Assembly (NCBI RefSeq): GCF_028736215.1
Contig: NZ_CP117883.1
Span: forward strand, 5,952,001-6,016,000
Source of the DNA: Mucilaginibacter sp. KACC 22773
Lineage (GTDB): Bacteria > Bacteroidota > Bacteroidia > Sphingobacteriales > Sphingobacteriaceae
Direction of reading: 5' to 3'
Length of the DNA stretch: 64,000 bases
Shown: piece by piece, positions 33,518 through 43,163 of the stretch
Layout: the number at the start of each line of letters is the position of its first letter
Numbering within the stretch: the first letter of the stretch is position 1
The notes under the pieces: model-generated
What the model was told of the DNA's origin: nothing
The model's input: the letters and a program-made list of their open reading frames with translations, nothing else
Databases searched by the model: none
Position numbers and translations under genes: made by a program

Positions 33518-33736
33518 ATGACAGATTTAGGTCTCTTTTTATCAAAACGATCTGTAAATAAAGCCGAAATATCCAGGCGAACGGGAATCAGTAAATCCCG
33601 CCTGACCCAGCTTTCCAATAGCAATACCACCAAATTGACCGCCGAAGAACTCTACCGGATCGCGTTATCGATCCAGGTTTCTCCCTGTGAACTATTAACG
33701 TTTGTTTGCAGCAAAATTACCTTACCGGAAATATAG
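33518..33736 (+). CDS. small XRE-family HTH regulator
   Basis: A 72-residue protein made almost entirely of a Cro/C1-type helix-turn-helix: VNKAEISRRTGISKSRLTQLSN covers the two HTH helices and AEELYRIALSIQVSPCELL the closing helices. Such lone regulators are common in accessory DNA. The palindrome immediately upstream is its likely operator, and the divergent 86-residue gene is its likely target. Confidence 0.82.
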   Translation: MTDLGLFLSKRSVNKAEISRRTGISKSRLTQLSNSNTTKLTAEELYRIALSIQVSPCELLTFVCSKITLPEI

Positions 33737-33765
33737 CACCGGCAAAATAATGTTGAGACCTGTTT

Positions 33766-34404
33766 TCAGCTGTTTTGTTGCCCCTCATTTGCATTTCCTG
33801 CATGATATGCCCAGCTGACGATCATTTCAATGGCTTTGAGCATTTCATTTCTTCCTTCTTCGGTAGCGATATCAATGTCGGAAAATACGCCGCCATTAAA
33901 TCGGGTATGTAAAATCGTATAATAAATACCACCGACCAGCAAGGCTGACACTGCCCGGAAATTAACGCCTGAATTGGCAAAATGCTGATCTGTCAATTCA
34001 AACAACTTTTGCCCCATGCTTTCACGCGCATTATGAATACTGCGCATTAAGGGGCTGTTGGTAGATACCTCCCAGAGGATTAGCTTTTGCATTTGTTTAT
34101 CCAGGAAAAAGTACCTGAACTGGTTTTGCAGGATATCGGTAATGAGCTTTTGATTATCGTTATAAGATCTTTGGTCAATGAGCTCCTGCACACGGTCGGC
34201 AAATGCCATCCAATAGTCGGTTTCTAAAATATATGCCTCCACCAGATTATCAAAATCCCTTTCAAAATAATCGTAGATCAGTTTTTTAGTTACCCCGGCC
34301 TGCTTCGCCACTTTGTTCACACCTAAGCCGGTATGTCCTTCCTTCCGGAAGATCTCGCCCACAGCATCGATTAATTTTCTTTTCGTTAGTTCTCTATTTC
34401 GCAT
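33766..34404 (-). CDS. TetR/AcrR-family transcriptional repressor
   Basis: A complete 212-residue TetR regulator. The HTH (GLGVNKVAKQAGVTKKLIYDYF) is at about residues 24-45 and the ligand-binding helices fill the rest. The DNA-binding region differs by a single residue (Lys for Thr in FRKEGHTG) from the gene cut off at base 1, so both should recognise the same operator. It is convergent with the XRE gene and divergent from the gene at 34811. Its ligand is unknown. Confidence 0.9.
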   Translation of the reverse strand: MRNRELTKRKLIDAVGEIFRKEGHTGLGVNKVAKQAGVTKKLIYDYFERDFDNLVEAYILETDYWMAFADRVQELIDQRSYNDNQKLITDILQNQFRYFFLDKQMQKLILWEVSTNSPLMRSIHNARESMGQKLFELTDQHFANSGVNFRAVSALLVGGIYYTILHTRFNGGVFSDIDIATEEGRNEMLKAIEMIVSWAYHAGNANEGQQNS

Positions 34405-34810
34405 GGTATAAGATGTTAGGTCTTAAAAGGTAGCCTTTAACAAAAGGCTGATATTAATAAAATTGAGATATTTAGAACTGCTTATTTGAGCCCGGCACAA
34501 GCAGGATAGGGGGCATAAATTGCATGCCCTTTAGCGAAGTGGAAACCGGTGAAACGGTATTAAATAAGCGTAAACCGATCAATTCCCTGCTGGATTTGGG
34601 GACACTATGTGGTTAGCTGATATAGTTAAGATTCAAATGTACAACCTGATTGGATTAAAAAAATAATATAAATCAAACAAAAGATTAATGATTTCAAACT
34701 ATTTAATCATGGTAATCAGCCGTTTATCATGTACATATCACTTTTTAATAAATCTCGCTGTTCAGTGCATTTTGAGGGGTAACCCGGCTACCTTTGCAAA
34801 AATTTAAAAT
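34405..34810. other. intergenic region with a promoter box
   Basis: Between the divergent TetR gene and the gene at 34811 there are 406 bp. The only firm signal is the -7 box TACCTTTG at 34789-34796. A 30-codon plus-strand frame (34524-34616) reads protein-like but has no homologue I know, so it is not called. Confidence 0.4.
34789..34796 (+). promoter_or_regulatory. -7 promoter box for the 250-aa gene
   Basis: TACCTTTG matches TAnnTTTG and lies 14 bp before the ATG at 34811. No well-placed -33 element is visible. Confidence 0.5.
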
Positions 34811-35563
34811 ATGGAATGGCATTTACCTGCGAATAAACCAAGCGAATACAAAACACGGGATTATGGCACCATGGTCTATTGCGATAGCCAGCGTTATTAC
34901 GTCGGCAGCCTGGGCCTTGATGGCAAATGGTACGACCGGGATTCGGATGAAGTTTTGGAAGCGATAGATGCCTGGGCATTTTTGCCGGAAGAGCCGACCG
35001 CGATTGAACACCTCCCCTCCGGGGAAGAATGGAATGCCGGTAACGGGCCCGTCAAACCAACTTACCAACATTTCCTGTTAGCAGATACGGCTACCGGCGA
35101 AATCACTTATAAAAATATTAGCAGTCGTTATTTCGACAGCAAAAATAAAACCTTCCCGGAAGTAAGTCATTGGATGGCCTTGCCAAACCTTCCCTTACGG
35201 CTTGCCAATTCACCCCGCATTTTAAAAAGTAAGAAAGAGATTCTGGATCATTTAAAGCAAAAGCCCGAATTAAAGGCCCTGGTGCTGGAGCCTTTCAATG
35301 ATGCCTGCCTGGCACTGGCTATTGATGAAATCTACAATACCACGACGAATGGGGTTCGGCGAAATTACATCTTATCCGGTGGTGACCTGATCAGGGAAAT
35401 CATCAGCCGCTGGGCATTTCGTGTTAACAATGCTTTAAACGAAGCCAGGGGCAACACCTTCGTCGAAATTTCTTTTGACCAGGTTCAGTTGCCAGCAGGT
35501 AAAAAGCAGCAGGAAGAAATAGAGGCAACCCTTGACCTGGTAACCAGTGCCATGCTGGCCTGA
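34811..35563 (+). CDS. hypothetical protein with DUF551-like motif, 250 aa
   Basis: A soluble protein of uncertain family. The N-terminal third carries two tryptophan-proline segments, WAFLPEEP (about residues 54-61) and the stronger VSHWMALPNLP (about 117-127), that resemble the DUF551 motif seen in phage and plasmid proteins. The C-terminal part is helical with no known motif. Function is unknown; the motif hints at mobile-element ancestry. It is divergent from the TetR gene and could be its target. Confidence 0.65.
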   Translation: MEWHLPANKPSEYKTRDYGTMVYCDSQRYYVGSLGLDGKWYDRDSDEVLEAIDAWAFLPEEPTAIEHLPSGEEWNAGNGPVKPTYQHFLLADTATGEITYKNISSRYFDSKNKTFPEVSHWMALPNLPLRLANSPRILKSKKEILDHLKQKPELKALVLEPFNDACLALAIDEIYNTTTNGVRRNYILSGGDLIREIISRWAFRVNNALNEARGNTFVEISFDQVQLPAGKKQQEEIEATLDLVTSAMLA

Positions 35564-36139
35564 CGAAGCCGTCCTCTTTAATACCATATATAACTTGTCT
35601 GAGGCTGTTGCCGATTAGTGTATTGATTGGCCAGCCGATCAGGTAAAACGACGATTATTCATTACACAGCGCAATCCCGTATGAGATAGTATTGTCCTTA
35701 ATAGCAGGGTCAGTTTAAAAAAATATTTTGGTTAGATCTGCGGACATCCATCGCCTTATCAAAAGTTGCCCAGACAACTATCCGGCGGTTGACCATTCTT
35801 GTAAATACAGTCGCAGAAAACCTGGCAAGCCAAGGTAGCACCTTTAAATAAACTGTAATTACTTAACGTTTCGGAAGATCCATTTGATCGCTACGTATAT
35901 AAGGGTTAAAAATTATGGTAGACAGACACTTGAGGATGGTTATATAAATCTGTTTCTTAATTTTGTATTGCGGTATTATTGAATTAGGACTTGTAGGTCA
36001 TAATAATTATCTCAACCAATACTTTCGCAATAAACCAATTATTGACTCATTTAAAATTGTTATCATTAAATAAGTTCGTAGCTTTATTTAATCTGCCAAT
36101 TTTATAAGGATAACTATTTAAGTGTTCTAGCCTATATTT
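35564..36139. other. non-coding stretch before the first polysaccharide locus
   Basis: I see no gene, repeat or stable hairpin in these 576 bp. The right half is very A/T-rich and presumably holds the promoter of the sigma factor gene, but no clear -7 box is present. Confidence 0.4.
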
Positions 36140-36736
36140 ATGCTTAATAAAGATCATATTCTTTGTTCGGATCATCAACTGCTGAAATTATTACAAGAAG
36201 ATAGTAAGGAAGCGTTTGACCTGATTTATAAAAGATACTGGGAACAGCTTTTTGAGTATGTGGCTAACGTGGTGAAAGACAACGATGAAGCTAAGGATAT
36301 TGTGCAGGAACTGTTTGTAACGCTGTGGCTTCGCAGAATGGAACTGTGCGAACTCAAATCATTAAAAGCATACCTGTTTACTGCTGCGAGGAATAAAGGA
36401 TTAACTTATATCCGGGATAACATCTCCAGGAATAAATACTTAGAGTCACTTACTTTATTTTTTGATCTGGAATATGATTCGGTTATTCAGCAAATGGAAG
36501 CCAATGAGCTAACTTTATTTATTGATAAAGAAATTGCCAAGCTGCCGCCTAAGATGAGGGAAGTTTTCATTTTGAGTAGAAAGGAAAACCTTTCGCACAA
36601 ACTCATATCGGAAAAACTGAAAATTTCTGATAAAACCGTTAAAAAGCAAATCAATAACGTTTTGAAGCATTTCCGTTTAAAACTGGCTGAAAAAACACTT
36701 TACCTGATTGCCTGCCTCACGCTCTTATTAAAATAG
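36140..36736 (+). CDS. ECF sigma factor (FecI-like) of the first polysaccharide locus
   Basis: A 198-residue extracytoplasmic-function sigma factor. Region 2 includes FDLIYKRYWEQLFEYVANVVKDNDEAKDIVQELFVTLW (about residues 24-61) and region 4 includes LPPKMREVFILSRKENLSHKLISEKLKISDKTVKKQI (about 130-170). A short hydrophobic C-terminal tail (TLYLIACLTLLLK) is typical of the Bacteroidota group. It directs transcription of the SusCD genes when released by FecR, which is the next gene. Confidence 0.93.
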   Translation: MLNKDHILCSDHQLLKLLQEDSKEAFDLIYKRYWEQLFEYVANVVKDNDEAKDIVQELFVTLWLRRMELCELKSLKAYLFTAARNKGLTYIRDNISRNKYLESLTLFFDLEYDSVIQQMEANELTLFIDKEIAKLPPKMREVFILSRKENLSHKLISEKLKISDKTVKKQINNVLKHFRLKLAEKTLYLIACLTLLLK

Positions 36737-36859
36737 AGACGTAATGACCCCCTGTCTCTTAAATAGAGATTCTTCGTCTGATTTCAGTTGATTGAAAATT
36801 TTTAGATTTTATCTACTACCAGCCATCGCTCTTTGAGTCTTTATTATAGAATCTCCAAA

Positions 36860-37846
36860 ATGACCAAAAAAGAAGCAAAAGATCTTTTAAAACGCTACCA
36901 TAGCGGCCACTGCACGCCCGAAGAAAAACAAAGGATAGAGGCATGGTATGACATGTTAGCTCAATCAGGTGACATACAATGGACTCCGGAAGAAAAACAA
37001 TTACTAAGTGACGAGCTCAAAACTGCCATAGATGCCCGGATAAAAAAACCTAAAGGACTGATCGTTTATTTGAAACCAGCTTTAGTGGCAGCATCAATAT
37101 TGCTTTTCTTCGGCATTGGCTACCTCACAAAAACACACTGGACCAATACTATTTTCAAACCCGTTCAGGATACCTATACGGAAAGGATTGTCCCTTCCGG
37201 CGAAAAGCTAACACTTACCTTAAGTGACAGTTCAGTTATTATACTTGGCGGTGGAAGCCGGGTGCGCTATCCCGAGAATTTCACCCAAAAAATTCGTCAA
37301 GTTGAACTTTTAGAAGGCGAAGCTTACTTTGACATCAAGCATGATGCGCACAGGCCCTTTATAGTTAACGCAGCAGGTACCCAGATCAATGTATTAGGAA
37401 CAGCCTTTAATGTTCGGGCCTTTAAATTTTTGAAGAATGTCCAGGTTACCGTAACGAGAGGTAAAGTTTCCGTGAAGTCTCTTACAGATCATAGAAATGA
37501 GCCCGCACGCAACGTCACCCTCTTACCAAATGAACAGGTAACAATAGGGAAAGTTGATGGCGAAATCCATAAAAGACATATCAAAGCGACCGATTTTGCA
37601 GGATGGATCCAGGGCAAGTACAAGTTCGATGATGAAACACTGGCAAATGTAGCCGGTATGCTTGAATCCTATTACAAAATCAACATACGGTTCAGTACGG
37701 AGGACTTGAAAAGTATTCGCTTTAGTTCGGAGTTTGATAGTACAGATAAACTGGATGATTTGCTCTTTGCCATTTGTAACGCTAATAATTTAACCTACAC
37801 ACAAAGCGGTCAGAATATTTTACTAAGCCTTAAAATTAAACACTAA
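36860..37846 (+). CDS. FecR-family anti-sigma factor
   Basis: A 328-residue membrane-spanning regulator. The ATG at 36860 is preferred over the frame start at 36833, because it gives the normal N-terminus (MTKKEAKDLLKRY). A transmembrane helix is at about residues 72-92. The periplasmic FecR domain (IVPSGEKLTLTLSDSSVIIL, then EGEAYFDIKHD and FNVRAF) is followed by a DUF4974 domain. It senses the STN domain of its SusC partner and controls the ECF sigma encoded upstream. A DonS-like antisense RNA is predicted just downstream. Confidence 0.92.
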   Translation: MTKKEAKDLLKRYHSGHCTPEEKQRIEAWYDMLAQSGDIQWTPEEKQLLSDELKTAIDARIKKPKGLIVYLKPALVAASILLFFGIGYLTKTHWTNTIFKPVQDTYTERIVPSGEKLTLTLSDSSVIILGGGSRVRYPENFTQKIRQVELLEGEAYFDIKHDAHRPFIVNAAGTQINVLGTAFNVRAFKFLKNVQVTVTRGKVSVKSLTDHRNEPARNVTLLPNEQVTIGKVDGEIHKRHIKATDFAGWIQGKYKFDDETLANVAGMLESYYKINIRFSTEDLKSIRFSSEFDSTDKLDDLLFAICNANNLTYTQSGQNILLSLKIKH

Positions 37847-37904
37847 CCAAATCAACCAATTATTAACCTTTAAATAAAAAGTATGAGATAAAATTACACA
37901 CCTC

Positions 37905-37947
37905 AAAAAATTAATAAACCGGTATGAATTTGACTTTCATACCGGTT
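37905..37947 (-). terminator. minus-strand terminator in the first fecR-susC gap
   Basis: AACCGGTATGAA (37917-37928) and TTCATACCGGTT (37936-37947) form a perfect 12-bp stem with a 7-nt loop. On the minus strand the stem is followed by TATTAATTTTTT, so it should stop a leftward, antisense transcript and not the plus-strand operon. Confidence 0.65.
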
Positions 37948-38034
37948 AGATCAATTGAAGAATCAGCTTTGTAACGCCAATCACTCACTGATTTTCAATG
38001 CGAATTAGTAAACATAATTATTCACTTAATCACA
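37905..38034 (-). ncRNA. predicted DonS-like antisense RNA of susC (first locus)
   Basis: A minus-strand -7 box TACCTTTG (38045-38038) overlaps the susC start codon, and a minus-strand terminator with U tract ends at 37905. Together they define a roughly 130-nt RNA complementary to the susC leader. In Bacteroides, cis-antisense RNAs such as DonS occupy exactly this place between the anti-sigma gene and susC and repress the locus. No -33 element was identified and expression is inferred. Confidence 0.5.
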
Positions 38035-38044
38035 TTTCAAAGGT

Positions 38045-41000
38045 ATGGAAAAATATACCAACCTCCTCATGCCGTTAATTTTACGCATCATGAAGCTTAC
38101 TTTCTATATGGTCATATTTGTTGCCCTGAGTACCCAATTACTTTGGGCGAGCGCTTCGAACGGACAGATATTAGATAATACCAAAATAAGTTTACAGGCC
38201 GAAAACAAGAGCCTGAAATCTATTTTAAAAGATATTGAGGGTAAAACCAGTATCCGTTTCACTTACAACGAAAACCTGATCAAGCAATATCAGCATGTAA
38301 CTGTAACAGAAACCGAACAAACAGTTGCGGCAATCTTGCAAAACATTTTTAACAATACTGATCTGGGCTACATAGAAAAGAAGAACAAAGTAATTATTGT
38401 AGAAAGGTCAAAACCAAAAGTTGAATTGTTAGACGGCAGAGAAAATGCGGCAGCAACGATAACGGTTAAAGGAAATGTAACCGACGATAAAGGAGAAACC
38501 TTATCAGGCGTAAGTGTAATGGTAAAAGGCACTACTATAGGTACGACTACCAATTCATCGGGGGAATACCTGCTTAAACTTACGGATACCACCGGTGCGG
38601 TGTTGCTTTTTTCCTATATGGGTTTTGAAACCAAAGAGATACGTTTAAACGGGCGTACTACCATAAACGTTAGCCTTGCTGCATCTTCAAATAGTTTAAA
38701 AGAAATTGTAGTAGTCAGCTACGGAACGCAAAAAACACATGAAGTAACGGGCTCCATCGGCCAGGTAAATGCGGCAGAGTTAAAGGATATACCTGTTCCA
38801 AATATCGGGCAAAGGCTGCAGGGAAAAATTGCCGGTGTGCAAATAAATCAAAATTCCGGCACCCCCGGAGCTGAGCTGAGTTTCCGTATCCGCGGTTCGG
38901 CGTCAATCAATGCGGGGAATGACCCTTTAATAGTGATTGACGGTTTCCCGTCACAAAATGGGCTTCAATCCATCAGCCCCGATGAAATTGAAACCATTAC
39001 CGTTTTAAAAGACGCGTCCGCATCCTCTTTATACGGCTCACGTGCGAGCAACGGCGTTATTCTGGTTACCACCAAACATGCTAAAGTTGGGCAAAAAAGC
39101 CTCGACTTCAGCACATATACAGGTATCGAATCGGTATCCAATCATGGTAAACCTGATTTAATGAATGGTGTAGAGTTTGCTCAATTTAAAAAAGAGTATT
39201 ACGAGGATGCTGCAAAATATGAAGGTTACACAGGTGGTGTTCCGGCAGTATATCAAAACCCTTCTCAGTATGCCAATAATCCGGGAACTAATTGGTTTGA
39301 TCTGTTGTTGCGAAATGCAGTCACGCAAAAATATAACCTTGCCTTCAGCTCAGGAACTACAGATCTGCAGTCGGCATCAAATATAAATTACAGTAAACAA
39401 CAAGGTGTTATGCTAAATTCTTTCGATGAAAGGTTTACCGGCAGAACAAATAATGTTTATAAGGCTTCAGACAGGCTCACTCTGGGTTTCAACCTTAATG
39501 TTTCTGCCAGCAATAACCAGGTGGTGCCAGGGTTGGATAATGGGCGCAATCTGATCGAGGGTGCTTACCTGATGGATCCTACCCTTAAATATCAAAATCC
39601 GGATGGCACATACCCAATATCCTTTTCACAGCCGGGGATGTTTAACAATCCAAACTATTATCTGGTATTAACGCAAATTACCAACCGCACTAAGCAAACG
39701 ACAGTGCTCGCAAACGCTTTTGCCGAATTTAAGATTATTGATGGCCTTAAATTTAAATCGAGCATTAATATCAGTAACAATAATACCGTTAACAAGCAGT
39801 TTATACCCTCTACGGCACAGGGAGGATTATTCAGCGCCCCGCCAAATCCCGCTACAGGCCAGTATGCGACTAGCAGCTATACAACCTGGTTAACTGAAAA
39901 CACACTGAATTATCAAAAAACTTTAGGAGGTAAGCATAATTTTGATGTATTGGCAGGTTATACAGCTCAAAAATATAGCCTTGAAAATGCAAGCATAAGC
40001 GCTACTGACTTTCCTGACGATGATGTGCAAACGATAAATGCGGCAACAACCAGAATAGGAAATATTGATCTTAACAACATTGGTCAGTGGAGTTTAATAT
40101 CTTATCTGGGCCGTTTTAATTACAATTATGACAGTAAATATCTGGTTTCATTGGCCTTCAGAAGAGATGGGTCTTCAAAATTTGGCGATAATACCAAGTA
40201 CGGTAATTTTCCTTCCGTTTCGGTAGGATGGGTAGCTTCTGATGAAGAGTTTATAAAAAATATCAAGCCAATCAGCTTTCTTAAATTAAGGGGTAGCTAT
40301 GGTAAAGTCGGAAACAATAATATTGGGTTCTACCGTTACCTGGGGACGGTTGACTTAAATAATTATGTGTTCGGTGGCGTTATTACGCCCGGTAAATCAC
40401 TCAGCGGAATTGGAAATAACGATTTGACCTGGGAAACAAGTAAGAGTTACGATATAGGTTTGGATCTTGAATTATTTAACAGCCGTTTGTCTTTCACCTA
40501 TGACTACTATAGGAAAACCACAAGCGGCTTGTTATATCAGGTTGCTATACCGGAACAATCCGGTTTTTCTTCCATTTGGACCAATATCGGAGAGTTTAAA
40601 TTTTGGGGCCACGAATTCACCATCGGCAGCAAAAACTTAACAGGCGCGTTGAAGTGGAATACCAATTTTAATATCTCTTTCGACCGCAACCTGGTTGTAA
40701 AATTAGGGCTAAACAATACGCCGATCGGTGGTACCGGTGAAGCCTGGGATGACAACCGGACTGCAGTGGGCCATCCGATCGGTCTGTTCTACGGTTACAT
40801 CAACACCGGCGTGTACATGACGCAGCAGGAATTTGATACCCAACCTCATGACGCTACTGCTATGGTTGGAACGGCCAGGTTCAAAGATGTTAGCGGACCG
40901 AACGGGGTTCCGGATGGAAAAATTGACAGCTACGACAGAACCTGGATCGGAAACCCAAATCCTGACTTTGTTTACGGTATAACCAATACTTTCAGTTACA

Positions 41001-41461
41001 AAGATTATGATTTAAGTATCGTTATGGCCGGAACCGTTGGCAATGACATTGCCGATGATGCTTTTCAATCAACTGAAAATCTTGATGGGGTATTTAACGT
41101 GAGGAAAGGGGTGGCAAACAGATGGAGGTCATTGGAGAATCCCGGTGATGGCGTATATCCAAGAACTTTTACCGGGACTACGGCTGACTTCCGTAATTTT
41201 ACGACGAGGCAAGTTTTCTCAGGCACTTACCTTGCTGTAAAAAATATCACGTTCGGTTATACACTGCCGATAAAAAAAACCTCATCATTCAAAAGTTTAC
41301 GAGTTTTTGCAAGTGCTCAAAACCCATTCATTTTCACAAAATATCCAGGGATGAATCCTGAGGTCGGAATTGCAGGCTTAAATGGATTAAACCAGGGTCG
41401 CGATTTTACCGCATACCCCATCTCCAGGGTATATTCATTGGGCATTAATGCCAGGTTTTAG
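38045..41461 (+). CDS. SusC/RagA-family TonB-dependent transporter with STN domain (first locus)
   Basis: A 1138-residue outer-membrane transporter. The signal sequence ends near ASASNGQ (about residue 39) and is followed by an STN signalling domain (about 45-120), a CarboxypepD_reg-like domain with GNVTDDKGETLSGVSV (about 145-225), a TonB-box-like EIVVVSYGTQ, the plug with GIQGKIAGVQI-type repeats and RIRGSASIN, and a C-terminal barrel ending in SRVYSLGINARF. It forms the uptake channel with the SusD lipoprotein that follows. Transcription should depend on the ECF/FecR pair upstream. Confidence 0.95.
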   Translation: MEKYTNLLMPLILRIMKLTFYMVIFVALSTQLLWASASNGQILDNTKISLQAENKSLKSILKDIEGKTSIRFTYNENLIKQYQHVTVTETEQTVAAILQNIFNNTDLGYIEKKNKVIIVERSKPKVELLDGRENAAATITVKGNVTDDKGETLSGVSVMVKGTTIGTTTNSSGEYLLKLTDTTGAVLLFSYMGFETKEIRLNGRTTINVSLAASSNSLKEIVVVSYGTQKTHEVTGSIGQVNAAELKDIPVPNIGQRLQGKIAGVQINQNSGTPGAELSFRIRGSASINAGNDPLIVIDGFPSQNGLQSISPDEIETITVLKDASASSLYGSRASNGVILVTTKHAKVGQKSLDFSTYTGIESVSNHGKPDLMNGVEFAQFKKEYYEDAAKYEGYTGGVPAVYQNPSQYANNPGTNWFDLLLRNAVTQKYNLAFSSGTTDLQSASNINYSKQQGVMLNSFDERFTGRTNNVYKASDRLTLGFNLNVSASNNQVVPGLDNGRNLIEGAYLMDPTLKYQNPDGTYPISFSQPGMFNNPNYYLVLTQITNRTKQTTVLANAFAEFKIIDGLKFKSSINISNNNTVNKQFIPSTAQGGLFSAPPNPATGQYATSSYTTWLTENTLNYQKTLGGKHNFDVLAGYTAQKYSLENASISATDFPDDDVQTINAATTRIGNIDLNNIGQWSLISYLGRFNYNYDSKYLVSLAFRRDGSSKFGDNTKYGNFPSVSVGWVASDEEFIKNIKPISFLKLRGSYGKVGNNNIGFYRYLGTVDLNNYVFGGVITPGKSLSGIGNNDLTWETSKSYDIGLDLELFNSRLSFTYDYYRKTTSGLLYQVAIPEQSGFSSIWTNIGEFKFWGHEFTIGSKNLTGALKWNTNFNISFDRNLVVKLGLNNTPIGGTGEAWDDNRTAVGHPIGLFYGYINTGVYMTQQEFDTQPHDATAMVGTARFKDVSGPNGVPDGKIDSYDRTWIGNPNPDFVYGITNTFSYKDYDLSIVMAGTVGNDIADDAFQSTENLDGVFNVRKGVANRWRSLENPGDGVYPRTFTGTTADFRNFTTRQVFSGTYLAVKNITFGYTLPIKKTSSFKSLRVFASAQNPFIFTKYPGMNPEVGIAGLNGLNQGRDFTAYPISRVYSLGINARF

Positions 41462-41494
41462 TTTAATACAGTATTAATTTAACAAGAAGCAGAT

Positions 41495-43039
41495 ATGAAA
41501 AAGTTATCATATATAATATTGGCGTTGCTAGGATTGGTTTCCTGTAAAAAAAGCGCGCTGTACTTAACTCCTGAAACATCATTGAGTTCATCTTCATTTT
41601 ATAAAACCGAAGCGCAGTTTGACCAGGCATTAACCGGAGCTTATACCAACCTCCGGCTTATTGCTTTTGCAGGCAACTATATGGATGAAATGCGCTCTGA
41701 TAATACCTTTTTTACATTTTATCCGCCCGATAGGGGTACCGGAGCCGATACAGAGTCTATACTTGAATTTATTGACAATGCAAACACCAGTGCACTGGTA
41801 AATTCCCCCGGGGACCGATACGGAAATGATTTTTCAGGAATAGCTAAAACGAATACCATTTTAGGCAGACTTGCAAGTTCCAGCCTTAGTCAGTCCGTCA
41901 AAGATAGGATTTCAGGCGAAGCGCTTTTTTTGAGGGCATTTTATTACTTCGACCTCGTTCAGCACTATGGAGGCGTTCCTTTGCAACTTAAGGAATTAAT
42001 CGGCACCGACGGGGCATACCTTCCCCGAAATACTGTCGCGGAGGTTTATATGCAAATTACCACAGACCTGAACGCGGCTGTTCCCATCTTGCCGGTGGCG
42101 AAAGATTTCCCTCAAAGCGGAAGGGCTACCCAGGGTGCTGCAAAAATACTATTGGCTTATGCCTATATGTCCGGCCCAACCAAGGATTATGCAAAGGCCG
42201 AATCTGCTTTAAAAGATATCACAAAAATGAATTACGCGCTGATCAATAATTATGCAGATGTTTTTGATCCTACCAAAAAGAACGGTAAAGAATCCATCTT
42301 CGAAGTTCAGTACCAAGAGGGTAATAACGGTCAGCAAAGTGATTTTGCGTGGAGATTTTCTCCAAGAACCTCAAACGCGCCGGTGCTTTTCGGTGTTGAC
42401 GGAAATAACGCCGGAGGTGGCCTGCGTAGTGGTGGGTGGAATGTGCCGACCCAGGAAATGGTAGATTCTTATGAATCTGGTGACCTCCGGCTTCCTGCAT
42501 CAATTGCCGTAGCCGAGGGAACGGTCACTAATGACGTATTAAAGATCTCTTCAGTAAAAAGCCCTGTTGGATATACACCGACGGTCGGGCAGGATTTTCG
42601 TTATTTCGTCAAAAAATACCTGCACCCGCCTTACGCTGTTCAATTCAACACAGGTGATAACTGGCCTGTTTTCCGTTATTCGGGAGCGCTGTTATTGCTA
42701 GCAGAATGTCTTGTAGATGAAAGCAAAAACGGTGAAGCGTTACCTTATCTTAACCAGGTTAGGGCAAGGGCTGGTTTACCGGCAGTGGCTACAGCTACTG
42801 CGCAAAACGTTGCGAACGAAATGCGCCACGAACTTGCATTCGAGAACCACCGATGGACGGACCTGATCCGTTACGGAACAGCGATTGAGGTGCTGAATGC
42901 TAAAGGAGTGACCATGAAAAAGCTGTATGGGTTTTTATTGCCAGGTACATTTAACGTTACTGCTGACAGGTTACTTTATGCTATACCTTTCCGTGAGATA
43001 CAGCTGAATAGTCAGTTGACTCAAAATCCGGGATATTAA
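41495..43039 (+). CDS. SusD/RagB-family nutrient-binding lipoprotein (first locus)
   Basis: A 514-residue surface lipoprotein. The lipobox is LGLVSC (Cys17). SusD-like features include AQFDQALTGAYTNLR, FLRAFYYFDLVQHYGGVPL (the TPR-like region at about 147-165) and the C-terminal NEMRHELAFENHRWTDLIRYG segment (about 445-465). It caps the SusC channel and captures glycans. It starts 33 bp after susC. Confidence 0.95.
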   Translation: MKKLSYIILALLGLVSCKKSALYLTPETSLSSSSFYKTEAQFDQALTGAYTNLRLIAFAGNYMDEMRSDNTFFTFYPPDRGTGADTESILEFIDNANTSALVNSPGDRYGNDFSGIAKTNTILGRLASSSLSQSVKDRISGEALFLRAFYYFDLVQHYGGVPLQLKELIGTDGAYLPRNTVAEVYMQITTDLNAAVPILPVAKDFPQSGRATQGAAKILLAYAYMSGPTKDYAKAESALKDITKMNYALINNYADVFDPTKKNGKESIFEVQYQEGNNGQQSDFAWRFSPRTSNAPVLFGVDGNNAGGGLRSGGWNVPTQEMVDSYESGDLRLPASIAVAEGTVTNDVLKISSVKSPVGYTPTVGQDFRYFVKKYLHPPYAVQFNTGDNWPVFRYSGALLLLAECLVDESKNGEALPYLNQVRARAGLPAVATATAQNVANEMRHELAFENHRWTDLIRYGTAIEVLNAKGVTMKKLYGFLLPGTFNVTADRLLYAIPFREIQLNSQLTQNPGY

Positions 43040-43163
43040 CTATTTGCCAGGATCAACCCATTGGCAGGTAAATAAAAGGATCATAACTTTTATTTATCTG
43101 CTTTTATATAATAATTTTCCTTTGTACTGAAACGGTAAATATAACCGATAATAAATTTAGCAT

